Positions 24,123 through 35,356 of a stretch of DNA of 64,000 nucleotides are shown here, piece after piece. The stretch comes from Meloidogyne chitwoodi (taxonomy: Eukaryota > Nematoda > Chromadorea > Rhabditida > Meloidogynidae): positions 1,240,001 through 1,304,000 of the forward strand of contig JACZZP010000013.1 of assembly GCA_015183035.1 (NCBI GenBank), written 5' to 3'. The translations under genes were made by a program, and so were the position numbers. The notes beneath the pieces were generated by a model that saw nothing but the letters and a program-made list of their open reading frames with translations, was not told the origin of the DNA and made no database searches. Position 1 is the first letter of the stretch. Each line of letters starts with the position of its first letter.

Positions 24123-24787
24123 TTAATGAATACAGTCTCGTTCTTCGCCTTTAAATTTTCCTTCTAGTTCAATAGTACCAGCATCATAATATTTTTCTGG
24201 TTTTTTGCCTTTTGTAATATATTTGTCTGGAATCTGAAAAAGTTGGATTTTTATAAATGTTAGAGTATTAATATTTCCTTGTGTATATATATAAAGATAA
24301 TAACAATTAATCTCCTTTTTATTTTATTGTGTTTAGAGTCGGTTAATTTGAAGTTTTAATTTATAAAATATTATAATTTACCATTATAGAGATTTTTCTT
24401 TGGCAAAGATTTATTCCATCATTACAGTTGTGATAAATATTTATTTTTGGGTCAATTGATGTAACTTCATGTGTATGTCCTTCTAATTTAAAATATCCTT
24501 TTTTATCTGTATGTCCAGTTGCCTAAAAATTAAAAATTAAATTAAATATTAAAAAAGAAATATACCATTAAATCATCAATATCAACTCTATCATGATCAT
24601 AAAGTTTTACTAAAACATTTGATGCAGGTTTTCCTTCACAAGTTAAATATCCAACTGCCCCTGAACTTTGTTGACTACCTATATGAAGTCCAAATAAAGG
24701 TGAAGGATTTGGATTAGAATTTATTAAAATTAAAAAATCAAAAATAAAAATTAAAGAAAATAAATAATAATTTATAATAGTAGTCAT
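24123..24787 (-). CDS. Transthyretin-like (TTL) family secreted protein
   Basis: Three exons (24566-24787, 24382-24522, 24123-24233) encode about 157 residues, the usual size of nematode transthyretin-like proteins. A signal peptide (about 25 residues, ending near ILINSNPN) precedes the family core: GAVGYLTCEGKPASNVLVKL, YDHDRVDIDDLM, TGHTDKKGYFKLEGHTHE, then the IYHNC cysteine and a C-terminal RDC. TTL proteins are secreted beta-sandwich proteins expanded in nematodes. Some in root-knot nematodes are effectors and some in C. elegans act as bridging molecules, but which role applies here cannot be read from sequence. Confidence 0.93.
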
Positions 24788-25583
24788 TTCTTTTGATGAA
24801 AATTTAAGAAAAATATTAATAAAAAAATTTATTTATTAAATAATTAGAAGTAATTTTATTTTTTATTATATTATCAAAATATATATATCTTCTCAAAAAT
24901 AAAATATTTCAAATTGTTAGTGATTTTATTTAATTTTAAAATATTTAACAAAAGAGAACCTGTTAAGTATTCTCAAAATATTTATTTAATAAATTTTTCA
25001 AAAAAAATGTTTCTTCATTTTACGAAATTGATCACTCATTGAAAACAATTAAAAAAGGAAAAGATTGTGATTCATTCAATAAAAGAAATTTAAAAAACAT
25101 TTTTTACTTTTTTATAAATATTTTAAAACAAAGTTTAATGAAAACAAAATTTTTATTTATTATATAAAATTAAATTTAAAAAAATTTAAAATATTCTTTA
25201 AAATTCTGTCCACAAAAATAAAAATCAAATAATTGGAAGTAGCAAAGTTTTATTCTTTTCTCTTTAAAATTTTAATCAATTTATTCTTCTATTAATTTAT
25301 AAAATAAGGCAAATCTCTCTAATATTTCTTTTCAGAATTATTAAATTAAATTATTTTTTTAATTAAATAAAAATATTTATTTGAGCAAAAGATTGGACTA
25401 AATATATATAAAATAAATATTATTTTAAAAAATAATTAATTTGTTATTTTAATTAATTAAATAAATAAATTAGTAATTAATTAATTAATTACTAACAATT
25501 TAATAATTAATTAATATTTAATTTAAAAAATATTATTCAAAAATTTAAGCAAAAATTAATATTTATTTTTAATTATTTATTTT
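24788..25583. other. AT-rich intergenic region
   Basis: About 800 bp of A/T-rich sequence between two minus-strand genes. It must contain the promoter of the transthyretin-like gene. Nothing else is supported. Confidence 0.5.
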
Positions 25584-27294
25584 TTATTTAATTTTCTTTT
25601 TTTCTTCTTCTTTTTCTCTTCTAGAAAATATTAAAAATATTTTATTAGGTACATCAGCAAAGATTAATGTTCCTCCAAAAACAAGTGTAGCTCCTACCCA
25701 ATGTGTACTTGTAAAAGGATTTCCAAACCAAAATATTGATATTAAAAGAGAAATAAATTTACGTAGAGTTACAACTTTAAAATAAAAAAAAAATAAAAAT
25801 AATTTTCATTATAATTAGTTCCTTATTATGTTAATTATTTCTGAAAAAATTAATTATTTTGTATATCTAACCTAAAATAATATAATATTTATCACAATAT
25901 ATAATAATATCTAATTTGTTCAATTATTCCTCTTTTTAAATATTTAAATAAAAACTACCAAGAGTAACAGAAAGTGAATCAATTGAAGCATTTAATTTAT
26001 AAACAAACATAATACAAAACCATTGAAGAAAAGCTACTGCCAATAATTGTAACCAAAGAATTGATATTGGAAAACCAAAAAATTCTAATTTTGGACCCAA
26101 TGAAAATCTTTTTTAATTTTTAATTTTAATAAATAAAAAGTTAAATAATTTTTTAATAAATAATTACTTTGCTGCACTTTCAACTATATCATTACCCATA
26201 AAAGCAAAAAAAGGTAAAGAGACTGCATGCTGAATTTTTAAATAAATTTTAAATATTATTATTTTATTTAAATTAATTACAGTATAAAACATTGCTTCTC
26301 TTGGATATTTTCCATAAATTTTGTACATTCTTTCTTGGCAAATAGCTAAAAATGAAGAAATTAACAAAGCAGCTGTTAACATAAAAACTCCAATAAGCCA
26401 TTCACGATAATGTTTTTCTGCTTGTTTTGGTGATAATAAAGCATCAGATTTCTTAAAAAATAAAATATTAAAAATTAAATAAAATTAAAATAATTGTAAA
26501 TTTGCTTAAAAAAGAATATTCTTGAGAGAATTTCTTTTTTTTTAAGAATTTTTTATTTTCAAAATAATCTAAAAAAAATGTTTTTTTTAATTTATATAAA
26601 TATTAAAAAAACACCTTTTCAAGTCCAGCAGTAGCTAAAGTACATAAACATATTCCAATTGTTATAGCAAAAACAGAAATATATTTATTAATTAAATATT
26701 TCCTTCCAAGTAATATTCTATTCATTAATAAAGATGTTAATAATGAACCAGAACGAAATATTATATGTAAAGGTACTGGAACATGAAAATTTAATGCTTG
26801 ATTATTAATTACATTACAAGCAAAAAAAGCAAGAACAACTGGCAAATAACCTCTAAAATATTATAAAATTAATTAAAATTTAAAAAGGCTCTCTTTTTAT
26901 TTAAAAATCTAATTTAATTTACCTTAAAGAGATTTTATTTTTAATTGTAAAAAATCTTGTTGTAAAAATCAAACCCTCAATACTGATAAAAAGCTTTAAA
27001 AATAATAAAATATATTTTTAAATTTAATTTTAAAATTACAAATGTAGAAAATGTTAGCAAATTCATAGAAAAAGGAGCTTGTCTATTAAAAAATATTTTA
27101 TTAAATAAATAATATTAATTTTGAATTTATCCGAAAAATTTTATTATTTTCTGTATTTTTATTAAAATATTTTAAATAAATTATTAAATTATTTTAAATA
27201 ATTTTAAAACACACTTGGCTAAAGATTCAACACAAACCATACACCCAATACAACCACTAAGTGCTCCAAAAACGGAAAATGCTGCATCGGCCAT
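25584..27294 (-). CDS. Nucleotide-sugar transporter, SLC35B4 type (UDP-xylose/UDP-GlcNAc)
   Basis: Multi-exon gene for a Golgi/ER multi-pass transporter that exchanges cytosolic nucleotide sugar for lumenal UMP. It matches SLC35B4/Yea4 in order: an N-terminal helix with GCIGCMVCVESLAK, then NLLTFSTFLFISIEGLIF, a helix with NNQALNFHVPVPLH followed by IIFRSGSLLTSLLMNRILLG, then ICQERMYKIYGKYPREAMFY, HAVSLPFFAF, the signature VTLVVTLRKFISLLISI, and NPFTSTHWVGA. A short Lys/Glu-rich cytosolic tail ends in KKKIK, a possible ER/Golgi retrieval-type signal. Length and helix count fit the family. The start at 27294 immediately precedes the first helix. Substrate is inferred from family only. Confidence 0.88.
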
Positions 27295-28520
27295 TATTTA
27301 CAATAATTTAATAAATAAAATAACAATTAATAAAATAATTTAATTTTATTATCTTTTATTTAAACTGAAAATGAAAATTAAAGATAATTTTATTTATTTA
27401 TTTATTGTTTGTATTTTGTATTATTATTTTTTAACTTGGCCAGGCAAATAGATAAAAATTAAATTTATTTTTTTAATGTTTCGATTAATTTAAAATAAAA
27501 TTTGTTAAAAATGCGCAAATTAAATAAAAAATAAATAAATAAAATTATTTATTTATTTGGGTTTATCGCCTACTAACTAAAAAAAAGTCCTAATAGAATC
27601 CTCAGTCAGTGAGAAATCGATAAATACTTACTTACTTAGGTGCATTCTTTTTGCTTTAAATGTTGTTAAACTCTGCCAAAAATATTAATTGTAATTTTAA
27701 TAAATTAATTAAATAAAATTTAAAATATTATTAATTTTTTTATAATTATTATTTAAAAAAATGATAAATATAGATAAAAATAATTAAACAAAAAAATAAA
27801 TTTTCTGTTAAAATCGTAAAAAGTAGGTAAATTAAATTTAAAAAATGTAAATCAATAAAATTAAATTTTTATCAAAAAGCTAAACAGTAAAAATACATAA
27901 AAATACTAAACTGGAATATATTAAATTAAATAAATATAATTAATATTTAGATATAATTGAAGGAATTAAAACTATTTTTGTAAAATTTTATTTTATTATT
28001 TTTCAGCTTGAATGAACACTAAATTATTAATATTTATTTGTTATATACCAAATATTTAGGATTTATTTTTAATCTTTTTTACTGTTCTAAATTATTTTTC
28101 AAGGTTATTTATTTTTAAATAAATAATATAATATTTATATAAATTTTAAAATAAAAAATAGTACAATATATTTATTTATTATACCATTTTATTTTCAAAG
28201 TTTAGTTTCAAATTTACTAATTTATCAAAGTTAAATACTTTTTTTTTAAAAGTTTTTTAACAATTTACAAAAAATGCTTACACTAATAAAGGGTAAATAA
28301 TTTAAACTTTATATTTTTTAATTTTAATAAGCGAATAATTGAATAAAAAATTAAAAAGCCTTGAAACAAAAAAAAATGAGAGAAAAAGGTTCAAAAAATG
28401 CCTTCAAAATATTATAATATATTTTTGGGAAATTAAAAAATATTTTTAAAAATGCAAAAATAGGACGGAATCGTTGGAGAAGAATAAATTGTTAATTAAA
28501 AATAAAATATTATTTATAAT
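27295..28520. other. AT-rich intergenic region
   Basis: About 1.2 kb between the transporter start and the stop of the next minus-strand gene. Only A/T-rich low-complexity sequence; no supported gene or repeat ends. Confidence 0.5.
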
Positions 28521-30778
28521 TTAATTTGGAAGTATATTTAGCCGTGACATTTCTTTTGTTGTATCTCGACGTTGGTAACCACTTAATTCTGTTAATTCAA
28601 CAAATTGTTTCATAGCAAACTTAATTTTTAAATATTAATTTTTATTTTTTAAAGAGATTTTTATAAATATATTTCCTTTAATTAAGCATTTATTTTTTAA
28701 ATTATTTGACAATAAAAAATATTATTTTTAAATAATTATTTAATTAAAAAAGTTTGAAATTTCTGATTTTAAATAATTTTTTAAATTTAAAAAATTCTGA
28801 TTTTTCATAAATTTATTAATTTTTTTCCAACCTGAAAATGACAAGTTCCTTTGCTCTTTAATGTAACTACTTTACCCTTTTCTTCTAAAGAAACAATACC
28901 CTGTTTTAATCGAGGATCATTTTTTTGAATATAATGGCTTAGAATTGTAGCTATCTTTAAATTTATTTTTAAATTATTTTTAATTATTTTAAAAAATATT
29001 TATTTATTTACATTTGCTGTAAAAGGTAAAACTAATTGCCCATCACGTAATCGTCTAATATTTACAGTTACAACACCAGAGAGAGAAGAACAAACAGAAT
29101 ATGTTCCTCTATAATTCATTTCTTCAATAACAATAGATGCTTCAGTTTGGCCACCAGCTGGCACTTGGATATTATTATCCTTTTATTTAATTAATTTATA
29201 AATTAGAAAAGAATAATTAATTCCTTTTGTTTCTTAGACCTTTAACATTTCTTGGCACTTGTCAAGATGGTATGGTTTTTTTTGCGGACTTTTTTTGCGG
29301 ACAAATTATTATTATATTTTATTCACACATATATTTTTCATTATTTACAATTTGTGAAATCAAATTAAAAAAACAATCATCTCCTCCAAAATGTCGTTTC
29401 CAAATAAATTCATGCAAAATTCTTTTTGATTAATATGTATAACTGGTCTTCTCGACCAAAAATACATTATCTTAGAAGGAAATTTCCCACATGGTATAAA
29501 GTACATAATCGGCAAAATTTACCTGCATCACTTGCTTGAAAGTTAGCTTAAAACCATTGAAGAAAGTGCCAACCAAAGCCCCTTTTGTTTTTCTACATGA
29601 TGTTTTTTTACAGCGCCAAAGCCCATATCCCCTCATCTTCTCTTTACGCATTTCTGAACCACAAACACATGTTCTTGTTTTGTGAAGCATACCTAAATCA
29701 GTAAGCCATTGTTGAAATTCATCCTCTGGTAAACTGATTTTGTTGCATAATTGTAATAAAGTAAAATTTTTAAGAGATTGAATCATTTTATAGAATAATT
29801 GATTAAAAAATGTAAATGACTAGGTCAGAAACATTTACACATATTTATTAGTCTATGTAGACCCTTACTTGCCTTGAGGTAAAAATCAAATAACATATGT
29901 GTGAATAAAATATGATAATAATTTGTCCTAAAAAAAAGTCCGCAAAAAAAACCATACCATCTTGACAAGTGCCCATTTCTTAACTTATAATTATGGATTT
30001 CTTTTAATTTAAAAATATATAATATTTATTTAAATATTTAATAAAACTAACCACTGCCCATGTAAGAGTCTCAGATTTAATATTTTCAGTTAATTTATTA
30101 AAATGAACTTCATGTTTAAATCCAGTCTTTAATTCAGCAATTTCACCTTTTAGAAAATAAAATTTAAATTCAAAATTAAATTAAAAACCAGGAATTTTTA
30201 AAGATAATTCTGCTTCTGCCCCAAATGTAAAGCCTTGTTCTCTGGCTACTCCACAAATTGACTCTGATGTTCTTTCAGTTTTTAAAGAATAATTTTGCAT
30301 TTGACTTGTATTATTAGTAAATAATGATTTAACTAAAATATTTTTAATTATTTTTAAAAATTAATTTACAAATTGTATTTGGACGAGTGCCAGTCAATTG
30401 AATATTATTATAATTTGGTTGAGCATGAACTAATATTAGCTTTTTTCTATTCTGTAAATTTACAATTAAATTATTATTTTAATAAATAAAATAATAATTT
30501 ACAATTTCAAATTCAGCATCTGCTATCTCAAGATTTTTAAATGTTTCTAGCCCTGAACCTTTTATTGTTAATAAATCTTTAAATCGTTGCCAAACATATT
30601 CTTCAATTAATGAATCAACATCTACATGAGTTATAAAAGTTGATGTTCCTCCAAGAGAACCAGACGACATTGAAATATTATTTTCTAACGGATCAGATGT
30701 TGGCGCTGTTGAGCGGTTGGAAGGAGAAGAATTAGGGCTTTTGACGGGCGATGAGGGAAAAAGTCGCTGGAAATACAT
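28521..30778 (-). CDS. LIN-24-like protein, aerolysin/ETX-MTX2-type pore-forming fold
   Basis: Multi-exon gene (last exon 28521-28619, first exon from 30778) for a protein of about 340 residues. The N-terminus is Ser/Pro-rich and has no signal peptide. The core reads like the beta-rich family that unites bacterial epsilon toxin/MTX2 proteins with C. elegans LIN-24: NYSLKTERTSES, GFTFGAEAELSLKIPG, ETLTWAV, IQVPAGGQTEASIVIEE and YSGV-like strands (SSLSGVVTVNI). The alternating hydrophobic/Ser-Thr pattern in the centre is typical of the insertion region of aerolysin-like proteins. In C. elegans, altered LIN-24 causes cytotoxic death of vulval precursor cells; its normal role is unclear. A Merlin-like transposon sits in the intron between about 29180 and 30050. 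The fold is assigned by eye, so this call is moderate. Confidence 0.6.
29254..29973 (-). mobile_element. Merlin-like transposon with truncated ISXO2-type transposase
   Basis: A 720-bp element with inverted ends of about 80 bp, beginning GGCACTTGTCAAGATGG and ending in its complement, flanked by a perfect 8-bp duplication CATTTCTT (29246-29253 and 29974-29981). On the minus strand an intact 104-residue frame (29786-29472) carries the zinc-ribbon N-terminal part of an ISXO2/IS1595-type transposase: LHKTRTCVCGSEM, then GYGLWRCKKTSCRK, then GALVGTFF. The catalytic DDE domain is absent and the frame stops at the inverted repeat, so the copy is non-autonomous. It is inserted in an intron of the LIN-24-like gene, in the same orientation. 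Confidence 0.85.
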
Positions 30779-33570
30779 TTTTGTAAATATATTTTTTTCT
30801 TTTTTTTTATTTATTTATAGAGAAATATATATTTAGTAAAGATGGATTTGAGCGATTGGAAAAGAAGAAATGAAAGAGGAAAAGAATAAATATAGAAAAA
30901 AGAGAAAAGAATGGTCCTCCGAATTGGGAAGAAGAGAAATTAGAAGGCCAATCGGTAAAACTCCGCCCCTTACCCCTTTTTTTCTCTCTCATCTTCATTT
31001 TTCTTCAAAGCATCATTTCCTTCCTAGAATTACGTGAAAATGATTTACCTAGGAAGAGAAAAGGGTAAAATATTTTCTAATTAATTTCAGTTTCTCTCGT
31101 AGGATTGTTTTTCCTTAATCACCTAATTTTAAAAATCCCCACTCTCGCCTTTAAAGTTAATTCACGTTCAACCTGTCAAGAGAGTCATTTTTCCCTGTTT
31201 CGCAGTTGGGAACGTGACTTATCTTTTTTTAAAAAAAAGTTAAAATTTTCTAAAGAATTTTACAAGATTTTTAAACTTAATAATAAATTTCATCTTCTTT
31301 TTTTTTTATCTAAAGGTTTTTATTTTCCCCATTAAGAAGGACGTTGATTTTGTTCAATAAGAACAGCGGGAGTTGGTGCTTAAGAAGAATAAAAAAGAAA
31401 AATATAAAAATATTTTGATGTTGTGGAAAAGTGCTTAAAAGAAAAGTTGCCACCGTCCCGGAAAAAAGGATGAAAAGAATTAATTCAAAAAGAATGAGAA
31501 GTGTCCTCTTGGGGTAAAAAAGAAGTGAATAGAATGCGTGGAAAATTTAGCGCGGTGATTTGGTACCTCAAAGTCAATGTCACCAAAACATATAATAATT
31601 TATATAAATATATCAAACAAAACATTTTTGTTTTGTATAAAAACGTATAGTAATATGTAAAAGTTATACAAATAAATAAAAAATAAATTTTAATTTTTTA
31701 ATAAAAATATAAAAAGAAAAATAAAGTTTTTAACATATCCTTTAGGTTAAAATAAAAATATTTAACTTTAAATTATTTAAAATAAATTAAAATTTTATAA
31801 ATTGATATAAATATCATTTATACTCTCTATTATTTAATGATAGAATAAAACATCTTTTTTAGGGGACAAAAATATTTTATTAAGGAATTATATTAAAACA
31901 TATCCTTTAATAATTAATTAATTAATTAAATATATTTTAAAAATGATAAAAATGTTTTATTTTATTCTTAATTATAAAAATATATCTGTTCTACAAAATA
32001 GAAGATTAATATCAAAGGAATTTAATCGAAAACATGTACAAAATTATAAAAATAGATGCTAACTTTATTTTTAAACTAATCGATTTGGTGAAGAAATGAG
32101 AGATCAAAAAGCTAATTTTAAAGAAAATAAGAATGATTTTATTTTTAATTTTATTTTTAATTTATCAATATATTTATGTTGCCATATTAAAATATTTTAT
32201 TTTATTTGCGCAAAATGTAAAAACGTGTTAAATTATTTGAATCACCAAATTAAAAAAAGAAAGAATAGAGCCAAATACCCATTAAATCCTTTAATGTCTT
32301 GCTTAATTGGTTTTTACGTTATTATTTCCCTAATATATAAACTTTGATTCTTAAAAAAATATTTTATTAAAATAATTGGATTATTGGAATAAAAATGCCC
32401 TTCAAATAAATTTAGAAAAAAAGTTTTTTGCTTGTAAAAAGAAATATTTTTACTCTTTCTAAATTCTTTTTCTTATCAGAATTTTTACAATAAAAAAATG
32501 ACTAAATTATCTTTTTGCAAAACATTGATTCATAAATACCATTTTCTCATGTTCTATATATTTTTATCTATTAAATTTTTATTTTTATATTTTTAGAAAA
32601 AAATATATCTCATAGTAAATCAATAATAATGGGATTATTATATAAATTTAAAGAAATTTAGTAAGAAAATTTAATTATTTTTGATTTCTAGTTTTATAAC
32701 TAAAATTTAATGTAAAGAAATTTATAGCTATGCAAAAAGCGCAGAGGAACATAAAATTCCATCCAGCCGTTGCTAGCCATTCAACCAGCTGTAAATAACA
32801 AAATAATTTGCTTTCTCTCTTTTCAATAAAAATTTAGCTTCCTTCCCGCCAATTTTCAATGGCCATCAACTCTAGGGTCACAGAATTTTTTACAATATTA
32901 GAGTCTATTTACTCATTTTAAAAATGTTAAATCCTCTTTAAAGACTCAAAATTCTTACTTAAAGCTGTTTCCAGTCGCCCTTTATTTTTATGTTTCTACC
33001 ACCATAAACAAACGACAGAGAAACTGCGGGAATAATGAAAGTAAAATAAGGAAGGACAACCATACTATTTATTTTCGTCTCACTTAAGTCTCAAAAAAAG
33101 GCTATGAATGTTAGCTATATATTAAGAAAAGAATATTTATATTTTTTATTATTTTAATAAAATTTTGCTTTTAAAATTTTTGGAAACAATAATATAACGA
33201 ATTTAGAAAATTATTTCTATATAAATTCTTTTTTAAGTGAAGTGTATTTATACAATGAGAGTCAAGAGAATCATCAAAATATATTAATTACGGAAAAAAT
33301 TAAGGCAATAAAAATAAGGATATGGCATTGAGACACAAGAATTAAAGCATTAAATAGGCAAATAATGTTAGGTCAGTGCATAAAAATATTTTATTTTGAC
33401 CAAAATCTTTAAAAACTAAAAAAAAAAGTTCTCAATATCCCACTCTCAAAATTTTTTTTATAATTTTCTGAATTAGTTCCTCTTATATCAAAAGAAAATG
33501 TTTATAACTTTTTGATTATATTTTTATGCAAAACCTTCATGTTTTTAATTATTATAATTAAATAATAACC
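30779..33570. other. Long intergenic region without a supported gene
   Basis: About 2.8 kb. The first 200 bp (30807-30998) are purine-rich and must lie upstream of the LIN-24-like gene. Frames at 31105-31335 (+) and 32096-32347 (+) have no domain, signal peptide or partner exons. Slightly GC-richer patches occur at 31440-31570 and 32740-33110 but match nothing I recognise. Confidence 0.5.
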
Positions 33571-35213
33571 CTAAAAAACAATATTATTATTACCATTATT
33601 TTCTTCAGAGATTATCATATCTTTCTTGCAATGAATTTGTTTCCTTCTCCTCCTCTGAACAAGTCCATTTGTTCTATATTCTGTCCATATTTTTGCAGAT
33701 TTTGCATTCCTTGCAGCATCTGGGAAGAGATCTTCAATACCCGTTGTATCTTGCCAAATACTTCTCAATTGCATAAATATAAGAATAAAGACGGCAAAAA
33801 TAACTCCATAAGACAACCCAACAGCAAGCACAGAAAAGATGAACATTGAAATGGAAGTAATTGGCAAATCAAGTACTTCTAATTGTAAATATTTAGATTG
33901 AGCAGAAGGTGAAGAAGACAAAATACTTGAACTATTTGAGTTCGATGTATTCATGATCTTGATTTTAAAAAAAGTTTAGTCAAACATTAAAAAATAAATA
34001 GCATTTAACACTTTATAATACTTTTTAGAGGTAAAAGATTTCACCAAATATAATAGAAGGTCTGTATATTTTCCTTTCATTTTTAGGAATTTTCAGCGAC
34101 AAGAATAAAAAAATTATTTCCCTTTCACCTCCTCTAACAAATATAAGCACATGTTTGGGGATACTTATTTTTAAGGAAAATTAAGCCAAAATTCCTAATT
34201 AAAAATTTTATTAAAAGAATATCTCACAGTAGTAACAACTTTGTATAAGCAACTGGTCAAAACAATTGAAGAATGTACTGCGCCAATAAACACAAAGAAA
34301 AGAAATCGAATGAAATGGAACTGATTCCGGCCACCAACACAATTATTAATCCAAGGGCAGTGATGATCCATCAACTGTAAATATCAGGAAAAATCTTACA
34401 ATTAGAAATCAAAATAAAAACCAGAACGCAGCGGCCACACCTAAAATATTTAATTTAATTTAAAAGTAATAAATAAAACCTTGAACAATGATGAGATCTT
34501 GGTACTTTAAACCCCATACAGCGATGGCAATAACGAAGTAAATACCAGTCTGCTTCATCCTCAGGATGCCAGCCTAATCGGATATAACCTCCACCTATAA
34601 TATGAAAAAATTTAAAATAAATTTAAAATTATTGACCAGAAATGCTTGATATGTTCAAGTATTTGAATACTGAATAATTCCAAAATAAGTATAGAATAAA
34701 GAAAGCAGCCCCAATTGGTGATTTTAGATCCCACCAAGAAACATGCAAAATTGACGTAGTCAGACCAACATTAAATTAAACCATAAATTTACAAATAAAA
34801 AGAATAATTACAATTGTACAAATGGACATCGATGAGATTGGACCCCAATGAAATAACCTCCATCGCGATAAAATCGTTTTATCTTCAACATCTTCATTCC
34901 ATGGATCTTCATATTTATGTTTGTGCTGGGAGAGAGCTTTTGGCAACTATAAAACGATAATATTAGATTATAATTGTATAAAATGTCAAAACGCATTAAG
35001 AAAATTTTATTTAGAGGATTAAACAGCTCTAACAGGTCAGACCATCTGTAGAATTAGAAAAAGGGGAACTTTAGAAGTATGGGGTTATGAAAAATCAAAG
35101 CAATCACTGCTCTAGAAACCCACTCACATAAATTATTTTTAAATTACCTGCATAAAAGTACCAATCACTTCTCTCAAGTAGGCAAAGAAAAATTCTTGAA
35201 TCTTACGGAACAT
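33571..35213 (-). CDS. zDHHC6-like palmitoyltransferase
   Basis: Multi-pass membrane S-acyltransferase that attaches palmitate to cysteines. Exons join from MFRKIQEFFFAYLREV (start 35213) through WRLFHWGPISS, a family mark at the first helix, and GLTTSILHVSWWDL. The cysteine-rich domain follows: GWHPEDEADWYLLRYCHRC, FKVPRSHHCSRCGRCVL, then LMDHHCPWINNCVGGRNQFH with the catalytic Cys of DHHC. The middle of this domain (CGRCVL) is carried on a 19-nt micro-exon (34422-34440). The last exon (from about 33957) holds further helices and a basic, cytosolic tail. Human ZDHHC6 has an SH3 domain at its C-terminus; here the tail is much shorter and none is seen. PRMT9 lies 144 bp upstream on the same strand, and TTATTTAG just before the ATG could be a spliced-leader acceptor. 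Confidence 0.9.
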
Positions 35214-35356
35214 TTACTAAATAAGTTAAAAATTTTATATTTAATTTTAAAAATATTAAAATAGAAAATGATCAAGTTTTATTCAATCAAACAAAATAAA
35301 AAAAACAAATTTTATTTTTTACCAAAAAGAATCAAAAAAGAGGAAGAAAATATGCA

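Noticed and set aside
31105..32347. Plus-strand frames of 76 and 83 codons
   Set aside because: Low-complexity Phe/Lys/Asn-rich sequence with no splice-supported continuation.
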